Assembly (NCBI RefSeq): GCF_963678635.1
Contig: NC_087069.1
Coordinates: forward strand, 38,649,076 to 38,713,075
DNA length: 64,000 bases
Source: Symsagittifera roscoffensis
Taxonomy: Eukaryota; Xenacoelomorpha; Acoela; Convolutidae
Reading direction: 5' to 3'
Shown here one piece after another: positions 1 to 11,639 of this stretch (position 1 is its first letter; each line of letters begins with the position of its first letter). Made by a program: the position numbers and the translations under genes. The notes below the pieces were generated by a model. It was given only the letters and a program-made list of their open reading frames with translations. It searched no databases and had not been told where the DNA came from.

Positions 1-181
1 TGCATTAAAACGTGTCAGCGTGAACAAGTGAACAAGGTGTTACATTTCTTTCATGCAAAATAACGTGTGAATAATTTTTAAACAGCTTAAGTTTGTAAAT
101 TTTCGAGAGGGGGGAACGGGAAAAGAGCCGATGAACTGTGTCGTTTTGATTTTATATCCAATTTTCATTTTATCTGTTCAG
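1..181 (+). other. intron end upstream of the first visible REXO exon
   Basis: An ATG at 131 opens the same frame as the first visible REXO exon. However, the residues it would add are hydrophobic and come from a pyrimidine-rich stretch ending in a good 3' splice site at 172-181. I therefore read these bases as intron rather than coding sequence. Confidence 0.5.
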
Positions 182-3100
182 CTAATGAGTGCTTGTGGCT
201 ACATGCGCATTCCTTCAGTGTCCAAAGTGGATCTCACTTCAGATAGTCCCCTTCTGGCTATAGACTGTGAAATGTGTCTAGTGAGAAACAGATACACTCT
301 GCAGTCTGAGTCAGCACTGACTAGAGTTGCAGTTGTGGATGAGAAATATAACACACTATATGATACTCTGGTGAAACCGAAGGTAAGTGTAGATTAGTTG
401 GGCAGAATAATATCGGGAGGGTTTGATAAGAGTCCGATTGTTAACAGTTCAAAAACAGTGAAGTTTGGCAAGTGTAAATCAACGAAGTGAAGATGCGTAT
501 TTAGGTCGTGTGGTGTTTTTTTTCAGGTTTTGTTTTAACGCTGTTAATTGATTTTAGCGGTTTACTTTTGATTTCATTTTATTAGTGTTGTTTTTATTCC
601 GGTTTACAACCAGTGGAATCTGGCGTCAAAGCATTGATGTAGTTCTGTGCTCAGCGCTGTTTAAACGCAAAATTTGTGAAATTCAAGTAACTTGATTTTT
701 TTTCAATTATTTATTGTTTCCTTTGTTTACACTAGCAAAGCAAAGCTTGTGCGATTGTTTTAACTCTTTTTTCCTCTCTAAGGCGCAATTATTTTTGCGA
801 CGCAAATATTGATGCGGCAAAATGTGTTCATTTTGAAAGTGTTCATTTTGATCAAAAACCAGCTGTAAAGTACAGCCAATGCTACGGATATTAACAGACT
901 ATTATATTACAAATAGTACTTTAGCTTCAAGGTATCATTGATATACAGCGTAGATAAGAAAGAAGACCCGCAATAAAATAAGAGGATTCGAACCTGGGAA
1001 GGGTCGGATGTTTATAATGAACTTTTTTGTAAACTAGTCAAAATGCGTCCGCTCTATAAATTGAGGCATGTTGGCTGATAAATTAATTTGTTTTGTATTT
1101 TGTTAAGTTTTAGATTTTCTCCTTTGATTAAATCTAATTGTTGGACTAATTCATGTGCCACTTTTATTAGTTTGATAACCATGCTCATATTAAAAAAAAA
1201 CTGTCTATTCTATTTACGAACGGCTTCTTATGCATGGTGATAGTAGTAATCGGGTTACATGACAAAAGATCCCTTACCTTAAGATCCCAAACGAGAAGAT
1301 CCCAGTCAATAAGATACCATTCCAAAAGATACCTCGTTCTACAATCGCCCACGACATAAGATACCATAATAAAATAACAAAGAAACTGAGAATTGAAAAT
1401 AAAACGGTTAATCGATCAAAGCCAAAACAAAGCGTCGGTTAAAATCAAAGAAACGGCAAAATTTTTGCTGCACAAATTTCGAACATAAATGACCTTGCTA
1501 ATCACTTGGCCTTTAAAATGAAACTCAAACTTCAAAACAGCTTAAACAATAGTTGAACTTGAAAAGGATTTCCAATTAATCAAAACCAACGTTGCCAAAA
1601 ATGGCCTGATTTTCCAGACAACTCAAGTCGGTACAAAATTGAAATTGAGTTTTTGCAAAATTCTAAAGCTTTGAAATCATTTTCATTACGAATCACTTGC
1701 CATTCTATTTGATACAAAATATCAATTCTCAATTTTGATCAACTTTTTTTCGCTAGGCGCAATACTCAAAGGGCCGTCAGGCCCCTACCCCCAACCTAGC
1801 GTCCCGCAAATAAGAGCAACTGCTCTGGGATCAAATTGCTAGAGACAGCATTTTCGAAAGCGAGTCGTAGTATTGCGTTTCGGCGTTCTCCGGGAGGGTG
1901 CAAGGAGACGTCTATAAAACAGTTGATCAAACAAATTTAAATTTAGGAAAAATAAGGCAGAAACTAAAACAAAGTTTAATAGGTTAAATGGGCAAGTGAA
2001 CGGATATAAGACAATAAGTTAGAGTCTGTGTATGAACTTGTTATCTGTTGAACTTTTTCATTCAGATCACGGTACTTTTTCCGGGATAAGTTGATAGTGC
2101 CGCTGGATGCCTTCAAAATGTTGAACTTTTGATTGTAGGAATCTAGTTGAAACGTATGCATTGAAGGATGGCTGCCTTGAAACAAAGCGGTTACACCTAG
2201 ATGCCACCCTTCAACTGCATTTGTGGTTCGGGCTAGACCACACACAGCATTTTGATAATGGTTCCAAAGAGAAATAGGAAAAAGTGTTTTTCGGCCAATC
2301 AAATCCCCTCTAATGTACGTTTTTTGGAAATAAGCAGTGAGCTCGTCTAATTTTTCGAGATCGTTTTGTGAAATATCCAGTTTGGTTGCCACACTGCATA
2401 TTTCCTCAATGACTAGGTCGAACCCGATTTCCACTTTTGACTCCGGCACAAAACTAAGCGCAGGAATCATATTCAGCGCTAAGACTAGCTCGCTGTTTGA
2501 TTCGTACGTCTTTTTAAGGCCCAATTCGGATATTTTTCGCATAAAGCTCTGACAGAGGTGAAAATAGCATCCCTTAATGTCAATGAGAGGTAAAAGCACT
2601 CAGAGCCGCAATTTCAAAGTCGATCAAAATTCTCTCCGGGGTTACGTCACCGATAAGCGATTTGAGTGCGGTTAGGAATTTGTTATAGGTTGATAAACGC
2701 TTATTGCTAAGCAGAGCGTAGACGCAAGGTGGATAAAACCCGCCAATCTGGATGTGTACAGTATACAGCTGGTAAAACTGACTGGGGCAAATTTTGAAAG
2801 TACCGTCTACAAGTCAGGTTTTGTTGTACAATTTAAGCGCATTGAGGTTCTCAATGTCGCCAAAAATTAGTATGCGTTCCGTATCTTGTTTTCCGCTATC
2901 AAAAAGACAAAATTGCTTAAAACGATCGGGTATTTCGAAATGACGGTCATCTGTGGCAATAGTGGGCAGGGATGTCGTTTGTTTACTTCTGTTTAAAGTT
3001 CGCGTTAGCGCCGACCGGGAGGGCAAAGACAGTTGGGTTGCTTTTTCGTCCTGCACCAATTGCAAACTAGCTGCGATTATCTGGCTGTTTACGGGATTTA

Positions 3101-6100
3101 ATTGATTCCTAACTGTCTCCTTCATTCGTTGAACTAGTTGCCGAGCTTCTGAGCGTCCTGCGTTGAGCTCATGACTATGCTCGTTGCTCTGTGATTTTAT
3201 ATCGCTCCCAGAAGTGATCAAAGTTTTCGGGCATTTATACGATCTCCATTTGCTGCAGCGCCAGTGTGTCGTTGTCTTCGTATCGCGTTTCTTTTGAAAT
3301 TCATGGCCATCAAGAATAATCAGAGTTTGGCCTTTTTGTGAGGTTCCCCAAGTAAAAGAATTCATTTTTGACGTATCAATGAGTTAAAGAGGGAGATAAT
3401 GAATGCAGAGTATATACATTTTCAATTAAGTTGTTTTAATTCAATGCCATATTAACACTAAATTAAACACCTATTGGCACTATGTTAATCCCAAAAATGA
3501 GTCCAGTTTAAATTTAGTTATCTTAAATTTGCATTGTTTTTCAATAGCGCGAACCTAATTGAGATATCATTACTCTAGATTTATTTCTGCTTACACTTTG
3601 ATCAAGATTTTTGTTCATAATTCATGGGATCTTCTTAATTGGCATGGGATTTTATGGTATGGGCGATTTTTATACAAGGGATCTTTTGGTATGGTATCTT
3701 TTGTCATGGGAGCTTTTGGTATGGTATCTTTTGTCCTGACACCAGTAATCGAGGTCAAGATTTTCGGTAGCATTTTTGCTGCATAGCTTTGGCGATTTGG
3801 TAGCCGGTCTTTAGCTGACTTAATGGTAGATAGTGTTCAGTAATCTCAAGAGCACATGTCGCAAGAAACTGAAAATATTGATGAATCAAAATCAACAAAA
3901 ATTGCAAAATTGAATTCATATGCAATAGTAATGAACGTAGTGAAGACTTTTGAATAGGTCTTGGTGATTTTTTTCTCAAGTTATACGGTTTTCCCCTCAC
4001 TAGGTTTTCAGTTGTAAAAATGTCAAACAACTAGCTAACAAATAGCTAATCAATTTAACCAAGTGGGCGATCAATAATCACCTAATAAAAATTTTGACTT
4101 GTTGCTTTTTAACGTCCTAGTTTTGATAGAAAAATTGTAGGTTTTGTTTTCTTTCTCAATGTTGTTTTGTTTGCTGCAGTTTGAAATGGTCGAAAACTAT
4201 GACCTAAAATGTATACATCTTTACCCCTGTGGTTTTTGGTTGGCGGAGTGTTTTTTTGGAATTTTATTTTTTCTTCTGCTATATTTTCAGTTGCTTTGTC
4301 GATTGCTTTCTGCTTTTTGGGTTGTTTCATGATCAATAAGTGTCAAATTAAGAGTTTTTGAAATATATCGGTTCAAGAAAAAGTCGTGCAATCACTTGAT
4401 CATTTCATCTAAAAATCATTTGTTAAAGGGAGGCAACATAAGGCTCTCCAATAACAAATGTTCGCTTGAAGCGAAAAAAAACTTACCTTTACCACATTTC
4501 TCAGGGCTTGATAATAAAAAAATGTGTAGAGTTTTAAGGTGGTACATACTTTTGAAATTTTTTGAACTCGAGAGTAAAATGGTTTTAATTTGCTTATAAT
4601 TTGCTTATAATTTAATAATGATCTAACTGTCTGTTGGCTATGGTGTTACTCATCTAATATTTTTTAAATTGACAGACTAAAAGAGGATGAAGTTATTTAG
4701 GGCAGAGTGTATGACTACCTCACCCGGTTCAGTGGCATAACAGAAGACATGCTACTGAACGTGAAGACCACTCTAGACCAGGTGCAGAGAGAAGTGATGA
4801 GAGTGATACCCCCCAATGCAATTTTAGTAGGACACAGTCTCAATTTCGATCTACATGCACTGAAGGTTAGAAGAGTTGAAATAGAGTACGATTTAGACAA
4901 GGATTTGTAGAATTTAAAAAGTTTTGAATGTTTTTAATAAACATGCATTTTAAGATCATCATTGGCTGTTGGAAGTGCCGTTTCCTCGAGGACAGGAAAA
5001 GCCCGTCGAATGTCCAGTACAGTCAGAATACTGTGAAAACCAATGCTTTATTCACCATTTTTCAGTAGCATTCTTGGGGCGGGGGGGGGGGGTTTGGTAA
5101 CTAATCTCTAAATGTGAATGATAATTAGTTTTTTTCAGATGGTGTATCCCCACGTAATAGACACCAGTCAAGTTCTGAAGAAACCATCCTGGTCCCCTGT
5201 TAGGCTGAAGCACTACATCAAGGCACTACTAGAACAGTCCATACAGAAGAACGAACGGGGCCATGATCCAGTGGAAGATGCAGTTGCTGCCATGAGGTGA
5301 CTCGATTTTAACAGTTGAATGCTAAAATTGTAAGCTATATTGTCGAACTCAATATATCTTATCAATCAATTAGCATATTTTGTTTGTCGATTTGTATTTT
5401 TACCATGATTGTAGAGCATTGAAACTAGTGGAATATTATTTTAGATCAGATTGGGAACAGGGCCTGATTTTGAGGCATGGCCAGATTGGGAATCAAAAAT
5501 TTCAAGCCCGGGCTCATTTTTAATGAAAACACAAATTTCCTGAAGTGAAATTCAAATTTAATTTTTGAAAAAAATCAAATAATAATAAGTCCATTGGCTG
5601 CAGTCGATCCTTACAGTTCGATTTGGCTGACTTTTGCCGCAGAAAGGAGGGCACGCTTGAATGTCCGGATTTGCCTAGCCCTGATGAAGTCACGCTCCAA
5701 GTCACAAGGTGTGAACTCTTTTGAAAGTCAGACCCGGGCCCGGCTCGGTTACTGATCCTAAAAATGAGGCCCGGTTCCAGCTCTGATTTTGATGGTAGAA
5801 TGTGCATTTTTATTTGAGTATTTTTCATAAAACTTGTTCACCGAAGAGGATATGATGACTACATATTGGCGTTGACTATAATTTAAACGTAGTAATTATT
5901 TTCAATCGGAGATCTTCAAAGTGGAAAGCTCAGTGTGGTTGTTTGTTTTCCAGGTTGGCCCAGGTGAAGATAGCAAATGGGCCTCAGTTCTACTTCAGAA
6001 CTGCACACGGGGTCACGATGGAGGCTGTCACTAGTAGATGTGTGTTTGGGTTATCTCCACCAACCCAACCAGGTGGGGGCATGTTTTCTTTAGACCGTTG

Positions 6101-6812
6101 AAGAGCAAGTTTAGTAGTTGGTTTTTCTTAATGAGGCTCGTTCAGGTCTTTCTGTTATATGAGCAAATTTGAACGTCAAAACAATAAAGATTAACTTGAA
6201 TTGTGCAAAATACTAAGCGGATTATCTGCTTAATATTTTGCGGTTTTAGTTATCATAATCATTTTGACGGACATTTCTACAGATTTTTAAACGCATTTGA
6301 CCGACAGACCTCCAATTTAACGAATGTTTAAAGAATTTTCTTTCAATTATTGTGATTGCATATTATCGAATAAGAGTTAGCAGATGAAAATCTTAAGAAA
6401 TATCTTTCCAATAACAGTTTTTGAGTTGTTTACAGGTGTATTCGAAGGAGTTATAATGGACAAGCCTTGTAAGAAGAAACAGCTCTACTATAAAATTGAC
6501 GGAGCTCTTTTCCACCCTATTGTATGTGATCACGAACTAAACCACGAACTACATCAAATGCTTGCCATTAAAGAAACAACTTCAGCTAGTCTGTTTTATT
6601 TAGTATCGAGGGGTATAGAAGAACTTTTGAGTTTGCAGAAAGAATATAGAATAGACGAAGAACGTCAAAAAAGAAGAGTGTCAAAAACAGTTCGACTTGT
6701 CACTCAAATTTTGTCAAAACTACCAGAAAACTCTTTATTTTGTGTTCTTGTTTCTTCGGAAATTAGTGGATTTGTTGCTCAAACTTGTAAGGCGTATTTG
6801 TTTTTGTCTTAA
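182..6812 (+). CDS. REXO-type DEDDh RNA exonuclease (5' partial, five visible exons)
   Basis: This is a 3'-5' RNA exonuclease of the REXO1/REXO5 group, which trims RNA 3' ends in the nucleus. The exons I infer are 182-382, 4701-4865, 5139-5296, 5954-6072 and 6436-6812. All have GT-AG borders, and their phases (0, 0, 2, 1) join without a break into about 339 codons. Exonuclease motif I is LAIDCEMC in exon 1, motif II is GHSLNFDLHAL in exon 2, and motif III is GHDPVEDA in exon 3, so the DEDD residues and the DEDDh histidine are all present. The conserved YDYLTRFSGIT stretch opens exon 2. Exon 5 carries a lysine-rich C-terminal region. Its end is uncertain: a strong donor (ACTT|gtaagg) at 6787 could splice to an acceptor at 6879 and stop at 6890 instead of reading to 6812. 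The N-terminus lies outside the window. Intron 1 (4.3 kb) hosts a MULE. The family call is firm; REXO1 versus REXO5 is not settled. Confidence 0.85.
1253..1375 (+). repeat. left terminal inverted repeat of the MULE
   Basis: This zone holds the words AAAAGATCCC, TAAGATCCC, GAAGATCCC, TAAGATACC and AAAAGATACC spaced 12-20 bp apart. They mirror the right end at 3610-3743. Repeated short words inside long TIRs are common in MULEs and may bind transposase, which is an inference here. Confidence 0.7.
1976..3365 (-). pseudogene. FLYWCH-MULE transposase, broken
   Basis: The N-terminal piece (2814-3365, 183 aa) carries a FLYWCH-type zinc finger: an aromatic-rich strand, HWRCSKWRSYKC, then HSHEL. A stop codon at 2814-2816 interrupts the reading frame immediately before the first catalytic motif, VDGTF. 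The frame continues through the MULE core at 2600-2810, including the second aspartate in LIDFEIAAL. A frameshift near 2600 then leads to the C-terminal piece (1976-2599, 207 aa) with GCYFHLCQS and NAVEGWH, the E-containing motif. Catalytic positions are thus present, but one nonsense codon and one frameshift disable the gene. The family assignment rests on these motifs. Confidence 0.85.
3610..3743 (+). repeat. right terminal inverted repeat of the MULE
   Basis: This zone holds GGTATCTTTTG, GGGATCTTTTG and GGGATCTTCTT words, which are reverse complements of those at the left end. It ends in GTCCTGACACC directly before the second AGTAATCG target-site copy. Confidence 0.7.
3752..4700 (+). other. 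rest of REXO intron 1
   Basis: This is AT-rich intron sequence ending in the acceptor ttatttag before the exon at 4701. The short ORFs on both strands show no recognisable domain. I see nothing else in it. Confidence 0.4.
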
Positions 6813-8377
6813 GATTGAGCGTTAAAATTGTTATTATTGAACAAAAAAGCACATGAAAATAGTTTTTTTGAAGTTTCAGTTGTACAATAAATTAGCAAAA
6901 ACAAGCCAACTGTAGAACGTTGAAAACTTTAAATTTTAAAGTTACTAATGTAAAAGAGTTGAAACTGACTACAAAAGCTCAATTTTGACTAATTATAATG
7001 AAAACAAATTTACATGGCGAGATTTGTTTTTGCTGGTATTGAGAGTTAGTGATAAAATAATGAGCTTTTCTACGCTAACTTTGTCACGTTATCATAAAAT
7101 GAGCAAAATTAAAAAGTTTAACTTTCAAATTGAAATGTAAAAGAGTTTAAAATGACGGCACAGAAGCTTAGTTGTGTCCAACAAAAATAAAAAACAGTTT
7201 TTATACATGAAAAGATATTTTTACTAATATTGATAACAATTTTCTTCAATTCTCGAGTTATACTATGCCTGAGAAAAATACACACGTGCCGTAAAGTTCT
7301 GCTGGTTTTTAAGCGTTGGACGTAAGTTGTTACTATGCGCGCTCTTCATTAAAAAGATTCATCGAGAGGTTAAACGTGATTCTGTTTTAGAAACAAAAAC
7401 CACGAATTTCTCAAAATCTGTTAAATTGTACTTGAGCAAAAAAACTACAGGTCTCGTGTTAATTTTTGGCATTTAAACCCAATATTTCTAAAGATCCACC
7501 CAGTTTAGCTCGTCTGAATTGTTGAGTTCAATTATTTGTCTTTCTTTCCGACTTAGAATTTTTCAACTTTGATTTAAATACAATTTGAATTGCATCCTTC
7601 CTATTTGAAGCATTCGTTGGAATCTGATTGCCTTCGATCTCTACCTCTGCGCAATATCCCAGGTGAAAACTGAATATTTGATTGAGTATTGTTTGCTTAG
7701 TAAAACTAGGACTATCGAACAAATGGGGCATGCCACCATGTAATATCACAAAATTTGTGTTTTTGAATCTTATATTTTTTCCACTAAATTCGTTGAGTGA
7801 ACTTTAACTTTCCCCTAAAAAAAAGAAAATTTTTGACCAACAATTTTGATTTTTCATACAATTAACAGAACCTGCAATGGGTTTAATTTTGCTGGCAAGA
7901 TAAAAACGATCAAATTTCTTGAATGTAGCAGCTCATGAAAATGCAAATTAGGAAAGGAAGGTTGCTACGTTTTCAGAAATCTTCACAAAAAATCATAATT
8001 TTGTTTCGAATATAAGTTTTTAGGGAATGATGTCCGTTTAGACATCGCGAAAAATGACTAGGCAGCAACAAATAGAGACCTCATAAAGTAAGCACGTCTT
8101 TAGTCGAAAGTTACTATATTAACCAGTCAGAATTGATAGAACGAAAGAAAAACATGCAAAACAAATAAATTTCTCGAATTTCGGCGTACTTTTGTTCTGG
8201 ATTCTGATTGGCTAATAATTGAATTTGTCTTTTTCTCGACTAGTATGAAATAAAGCTTGTCTACCGTTTGACCGCACTCGGCATTAAACAATTAGAACAA
8301 CACTTTTTGCTTTGTTTCACAGGTTCTTCATTAGAAGTCTCGGAACAATTTGAGTAAATATTATTTACTCGAAAATC
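6813..8377. other. intergenic region between REXO and TRIM genes
   Basis: This is AT-rich with no convincing coding potential. A possible 3' splice site (tttgtttcacag, ending 8322) lies 55 bp before the TRIM start codon, so the TRIM 5' UTR may itself be spliced. No promoter element could be identified with confidence. Confidence 0.4.
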
Positions 8378-8669
8378 ATGGCTTCTTCATCTAGAAGCGA
8401 ACGGATCAATCAGGGCCATGATGCGCAACTGGAATGTCCTGGTTGTGCCAATAAGTTGAAAGGCAACGTGCCTGAGCTTCCTTGCGGACACTGCATTTGC
8501 CTCCCATGTACCGCTGCTCTGGAAACGCAAACGATCCAGAAATGTCCTGTTGCAAAATGCCGCAGCAGTCGAACTAAGTTCACTGAACGAATTGTAGTGG
8601 ATAACTTACCCACAAGGCCTGCTGCTGCGGTTGACGACAGTTTCATGATGCCACCTCCACCCTACGCAG
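8378..8669 (+). CDS. TRIM-like protein, exon 1 (RING finger)
   Basis: This exon encodes residues 1-97 of a TRIM-family protein, which in this family is usually a RING E3 ubiquitin ligase. The RING-HC ligands visible are C20-x2-C23, C36-x-H38-x2-C41-x2-C44 and C56-x4-C61 (ECPGCANKL, PCGHCICLPC, KCPVAKC). A proline-rich linker follows. The exon ends at CCTACGCAG|gtatg in phase 1. Reading on instead gives a stop after 14 codons. It joins phase-perfectly to the B-box exon at 20362 (G + AG gives GAG), for a total of 641 codons. The ATG at 8378 is the first in frame and follows a plausible 5' UTR. The 11.7-kb intron between the exons contains a Gypsy retrotransposon. Confidence 0.85.
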
Positions 8670-9229
8670 GTATGATGTTCTATATTGTTTTTGACTGTAA
8701 AACAACGAAATGATTGTCACTTAGGTAGGTCGAGATGATTTTTTGTTCATCTTCTGAGGAAAAGTTCTTAGGTTTTGTTCACGCGCCTTTTTGAGTTTTG
8801 TAGTTTGTTTTTGATTTCTTTGAAGCTGAGCTGAAATTCTTTGTAAAAAAACGCAATATCCTTTATCGAACGGCAAAAGTATAATAGTAGCAAAAACGTG
8901 AATGATTTCTTTGTTTTTTTTTCAAAAATGATCAGAATATTTTGGATTCCCATGCAAAAGCGCATAAAATACGCATTGATCTCGTTTCTACTAAATGGGA
9001 AAACTTCAACAAAAATTTCGATCATTAACAGCTATCAATTTTTTCCATTTATATTTTCCAATTTTCTTTTTCACGGTTCTAACTATCTATCATGACTTTG
9101 TCAATCTATAATTATATGCGGGCTTCACTATCTCGCCATGTTTAAGCCCTCTGAACGTATTTTTTTTGCATGTTTAACGAAAGAATTTTTTCACGCTTAA
9201 GCTATCTCGTAAGTTGCAATGATTAAGCA
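8670..9229 (+). other. start of the TRIM intron
   Basis: The donor gtatgatg is at 8670. AT-rich sequence follows, with only short, unconvincing ORFs on either strand and nothing recognisable. Confidence 0.4.
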
Positions 9230-10230
9230 ATTTTTTCGATTTTCCAGTTTAATGTCAAGGATTACTTCATCAGTTTTGAAATGAGCAAACTTGAGAAAAG
9301 TTTCGCAACATTTGATATTCTCAACCCCGTAGTTGGGTTGTGTCAGGGTACTCTCAGGTAATGCAAATCTTCTCTCCAAATCTCACTTCTCAAATTCTTG
9401 TAGTTTTCGAGATATGACGTTTTTTATTATTATTTTTTTCAAAAACGTTCAAAACTTAGATTTAAAATTATTCAAAAACTAAAAGATCTCTAGCGTGTAG
9501 TTGGAAACTCTGAGGGTACACTTAGGGGTTGCAAATCTTGCCTCTGAATATGATTGCTCACATCCTTACAGTTTTCGAGATATCACGTTTTTTATGATTT
9601 TTGTTCAAAAATTTTCAAATGAATTAGATTTAAAAGTATTCAAAAATTTTCAAGATATGTATCGTGTATTTGGAATTTTTGAGGGTACAGTCAGGGGTTG
9701 CGAATCTTGCCTCTGAATATGACTGCTCAAATCCTTATAGTTTTCGAGATTTGACGTTTTTTTTTTATTTTTTCAAAAAAATTTCAAGAAAACATAATTT
9801 TTTTTTCAAAATTTGAAATGTCAGTTTTTGTAGTGGGGGCTGTCAGAGTACTCGCAGGATCTCAAGAGTTACAAATATTGCCTCGAAATAAGACTGCTCA
9901 AACCTTTTGTGTTTTTGAGACATCACCTTTTTAATGATTTTTTCTTCAAAAAGTTTGAAGTTTCAGAATTTGAAATCCCAACGCTGTAGTTGGGTACTGT
10001 TAGAGTACTCTCAGGAGTTGCAAATTTTGCATTCCATTGTGACTGGGCATTTGATTTAAGTTTCCGAGATATGGCGTTTTTTAATGTTATTTTACAGAAT
10101 TTTATGGTTTTTTAAACTCTTTTTTTTTTAAACAAAATTTGTAATTACCATTCCTGTAATTAGGTGCTGTCAGAGTACACTCAAATGATGCAAATATTAT
10201 TTCCAATATCTGCGGTTTTGAATAATTTAT
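9230..10230 (+). repeat. diverged tandem repeat, about 165-170 bp unit, 5-6 copies
   Basis: A block containing TTTTCGAGATATGACGTTTTTTA recurs near 9405, 9572, 9740, 9910 and 10063. Each is preceded by GTCAGRGTACWCTCAGG..TTGCAAAT and followed by a poly-T and TTCAAAA stretch. The spacing of about 150-170 bp is regular and the copies differ by many substitutions and small indels, so this is an old array within the TRIM intron. Confidence 0.75.
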
Positions 10231-10299
10231 TAAAAAATCGAAGCACCAGAGGTGCGTTACACGCTATTTGATTTTTATAGTTTTTATCGCTTTTTTATA

Positions 10300-10550
10300 G
10301 TTCAAACACGGTAAAACAAAATTTTATTAGAAATATATTGGAAACTTTTTTCACTTAAACAGTTTAAGTGTTTTCTTTTTGGGCATCAATTTTGGGTAGA
10401 AAAAATGTAATCAGATTGAACAGAGCCCTGTAAAACATAGTTTTACTAGAATTATACGGGAAACTTTTTTGGACGTACAATAAAGCAGCCTAAGTGAGCT
10501 CTTTTTGGGACATCATTTTTGGGTAGAAAAGAACATCAAATTGATTGTTT
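10300..10550 (+). repeat. two-copy tandem repeat, about 120 bp
   Basis: The same order of words (GTAAAACA..TTTTA, GGAAACTTTTTT, TTTTTGGG.CATCA, TTTTGGGTAGAAAA) occurs twice, at about 10310-10405 and 10430-10530. The copies are clearly diverged. Confidence 0.6.
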
Positions 10551-11099
10551 AATCTTTGAACATCAGTGCTTATTGGCGAGCTTACTTTCTTTTTTGATCT
10601 TATGAAATCAAGTTCGAGAAGGAACAAGCAGACTGCTAAATTAAATAACTAAGGTGAAACAAGATAAGCTATGGATTTCATTTGAAACTACCAATGAGTT
10701 TTTAAACGTTGTGATCAATTAATTCTTTGCTTATTAAAAATGTTGTTTTTCTGGTTCCAGGCAATTGTAATTGTGCTTGTGTTGTTTTTCTCTCTATAGA
10801 TAAATCGGCTTTTTAGCTTACCATTTTTGATGATTTTTTTTTGGTTAAAGGATTTGTAGAGGATGATTTTTTTCAATGTCGAGCAGTGTTCAAGCGAGGT
10901 TAAAAAGCCGTTGCATTTAAGTTCTCTTTTTAGTTTGTTTGCTGAATCTTTACGGTAGATAATTTTTAGCACGCAACATACAATATTTTATGATGTTTTT
11001 TTTTATTATTATGAGAGAAGGGCATAGAAATGACAATTAAATTGTTACTATTATGTTTAGTCCCTAAACACTGGATAAACGCGACCTTAAAAGTTTGGT

Positions 11100-11560
11100 T
11101 TGTTTGAACCAGTAGTTTATTTCGAGTCGTTCAAAATATAGCACGCATATGTCGAACACAAATGAAGACAGTTTTCTCTCGGCCGAGCTGGTGAAAACAT
11201 AATCAGTTTGGGCCGAGTTGGACATAGCACGCTTAGATCCAACAGTCGAAATTATTTTTCATTTTTTTCTTTCTTTTTCTCAACTCGGTAGTCGAAACAT
11301 GGCCAATTACTCGGTAGTCAAAACATAGCACGTTTGTTTCGAACACAGCTTAAAAACAACATTTCTTTGGTTGAGTGATGACAGCATAGCCAGTTTGTTT
11401 AGATCCGGGCGAAACATAGCACGCTTTGATCGACACACAGTTGAATATATTTTTCCTTCGATCGAGCTGGTAAAAACATCTTTTTTGGTCGAGATGTTCG
11501 AATTAAAGATAACTTTGACCGAGTCGGTCGAAACCTATATCGACTACCCCAACCCTGGCG
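11100..11560 (+). repeat. degenerate repeat with ACATAGCACG and CGAGTTGGTCGAAA words
   Basis: Words of the type ATAGCACGC, TCGAACACA and GGCCGAGTTGG / GTCGAGATG recur about five times with irregular spacing of roughly 60-100 bp. The field is more GC-rich than its surroundings. It looks like an old minisatellite and has no consistent reading frame. Confidence 0.55.
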
Positions 11561-11639
11561 ATGTTCACTGTCACTGTTATCAATTTGATATTTTTTTATT
11601 ATTACGATTTGTGTACTTAAATCCGATTCTGTGATTCAT

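Larger units (their letters stand above)
1253..3743 (-). mobile_element. complete MULE (Mutator-like) DNA transposon, inactive
   Basis: This is a 2,491-bp element lying in intron 1 of the REXO gene. It is bounded by perfect 8-bp direct repeats AGTAATCG at 1245-1252 and 3744-3751, a size usual for MULEs (8-10 bp). Its ends form inverted repeats: the left end starts GGTTACATGACAAAAGAT and the reverse complement of the right end starts GGTGTCAGGACAAAAGAT. Both terminal zones, of 100 bp or more, consist of repeated AAAAGATACC / AAGATCCC words. The interior carries a broken FLYWCH-MULE transposase on the minus strand. Its placement inside a spliced gene suggests it is removed with the intron. Confidence 0.85.

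Noticed and set aside
131-181. Start codon at 131 for the REXO gene
   Set aside because: It would add a hydrophobic peptide encoded by a typical polypyrimidine tract and would place the protein start directly before the exonuclease domain, unlike the family.
7528-7749. 73-codon minus-strand ORF between the two host genes
   Set aside because: No domain, no splice or promoter context, and it is within chance length for AT-rich DNA.
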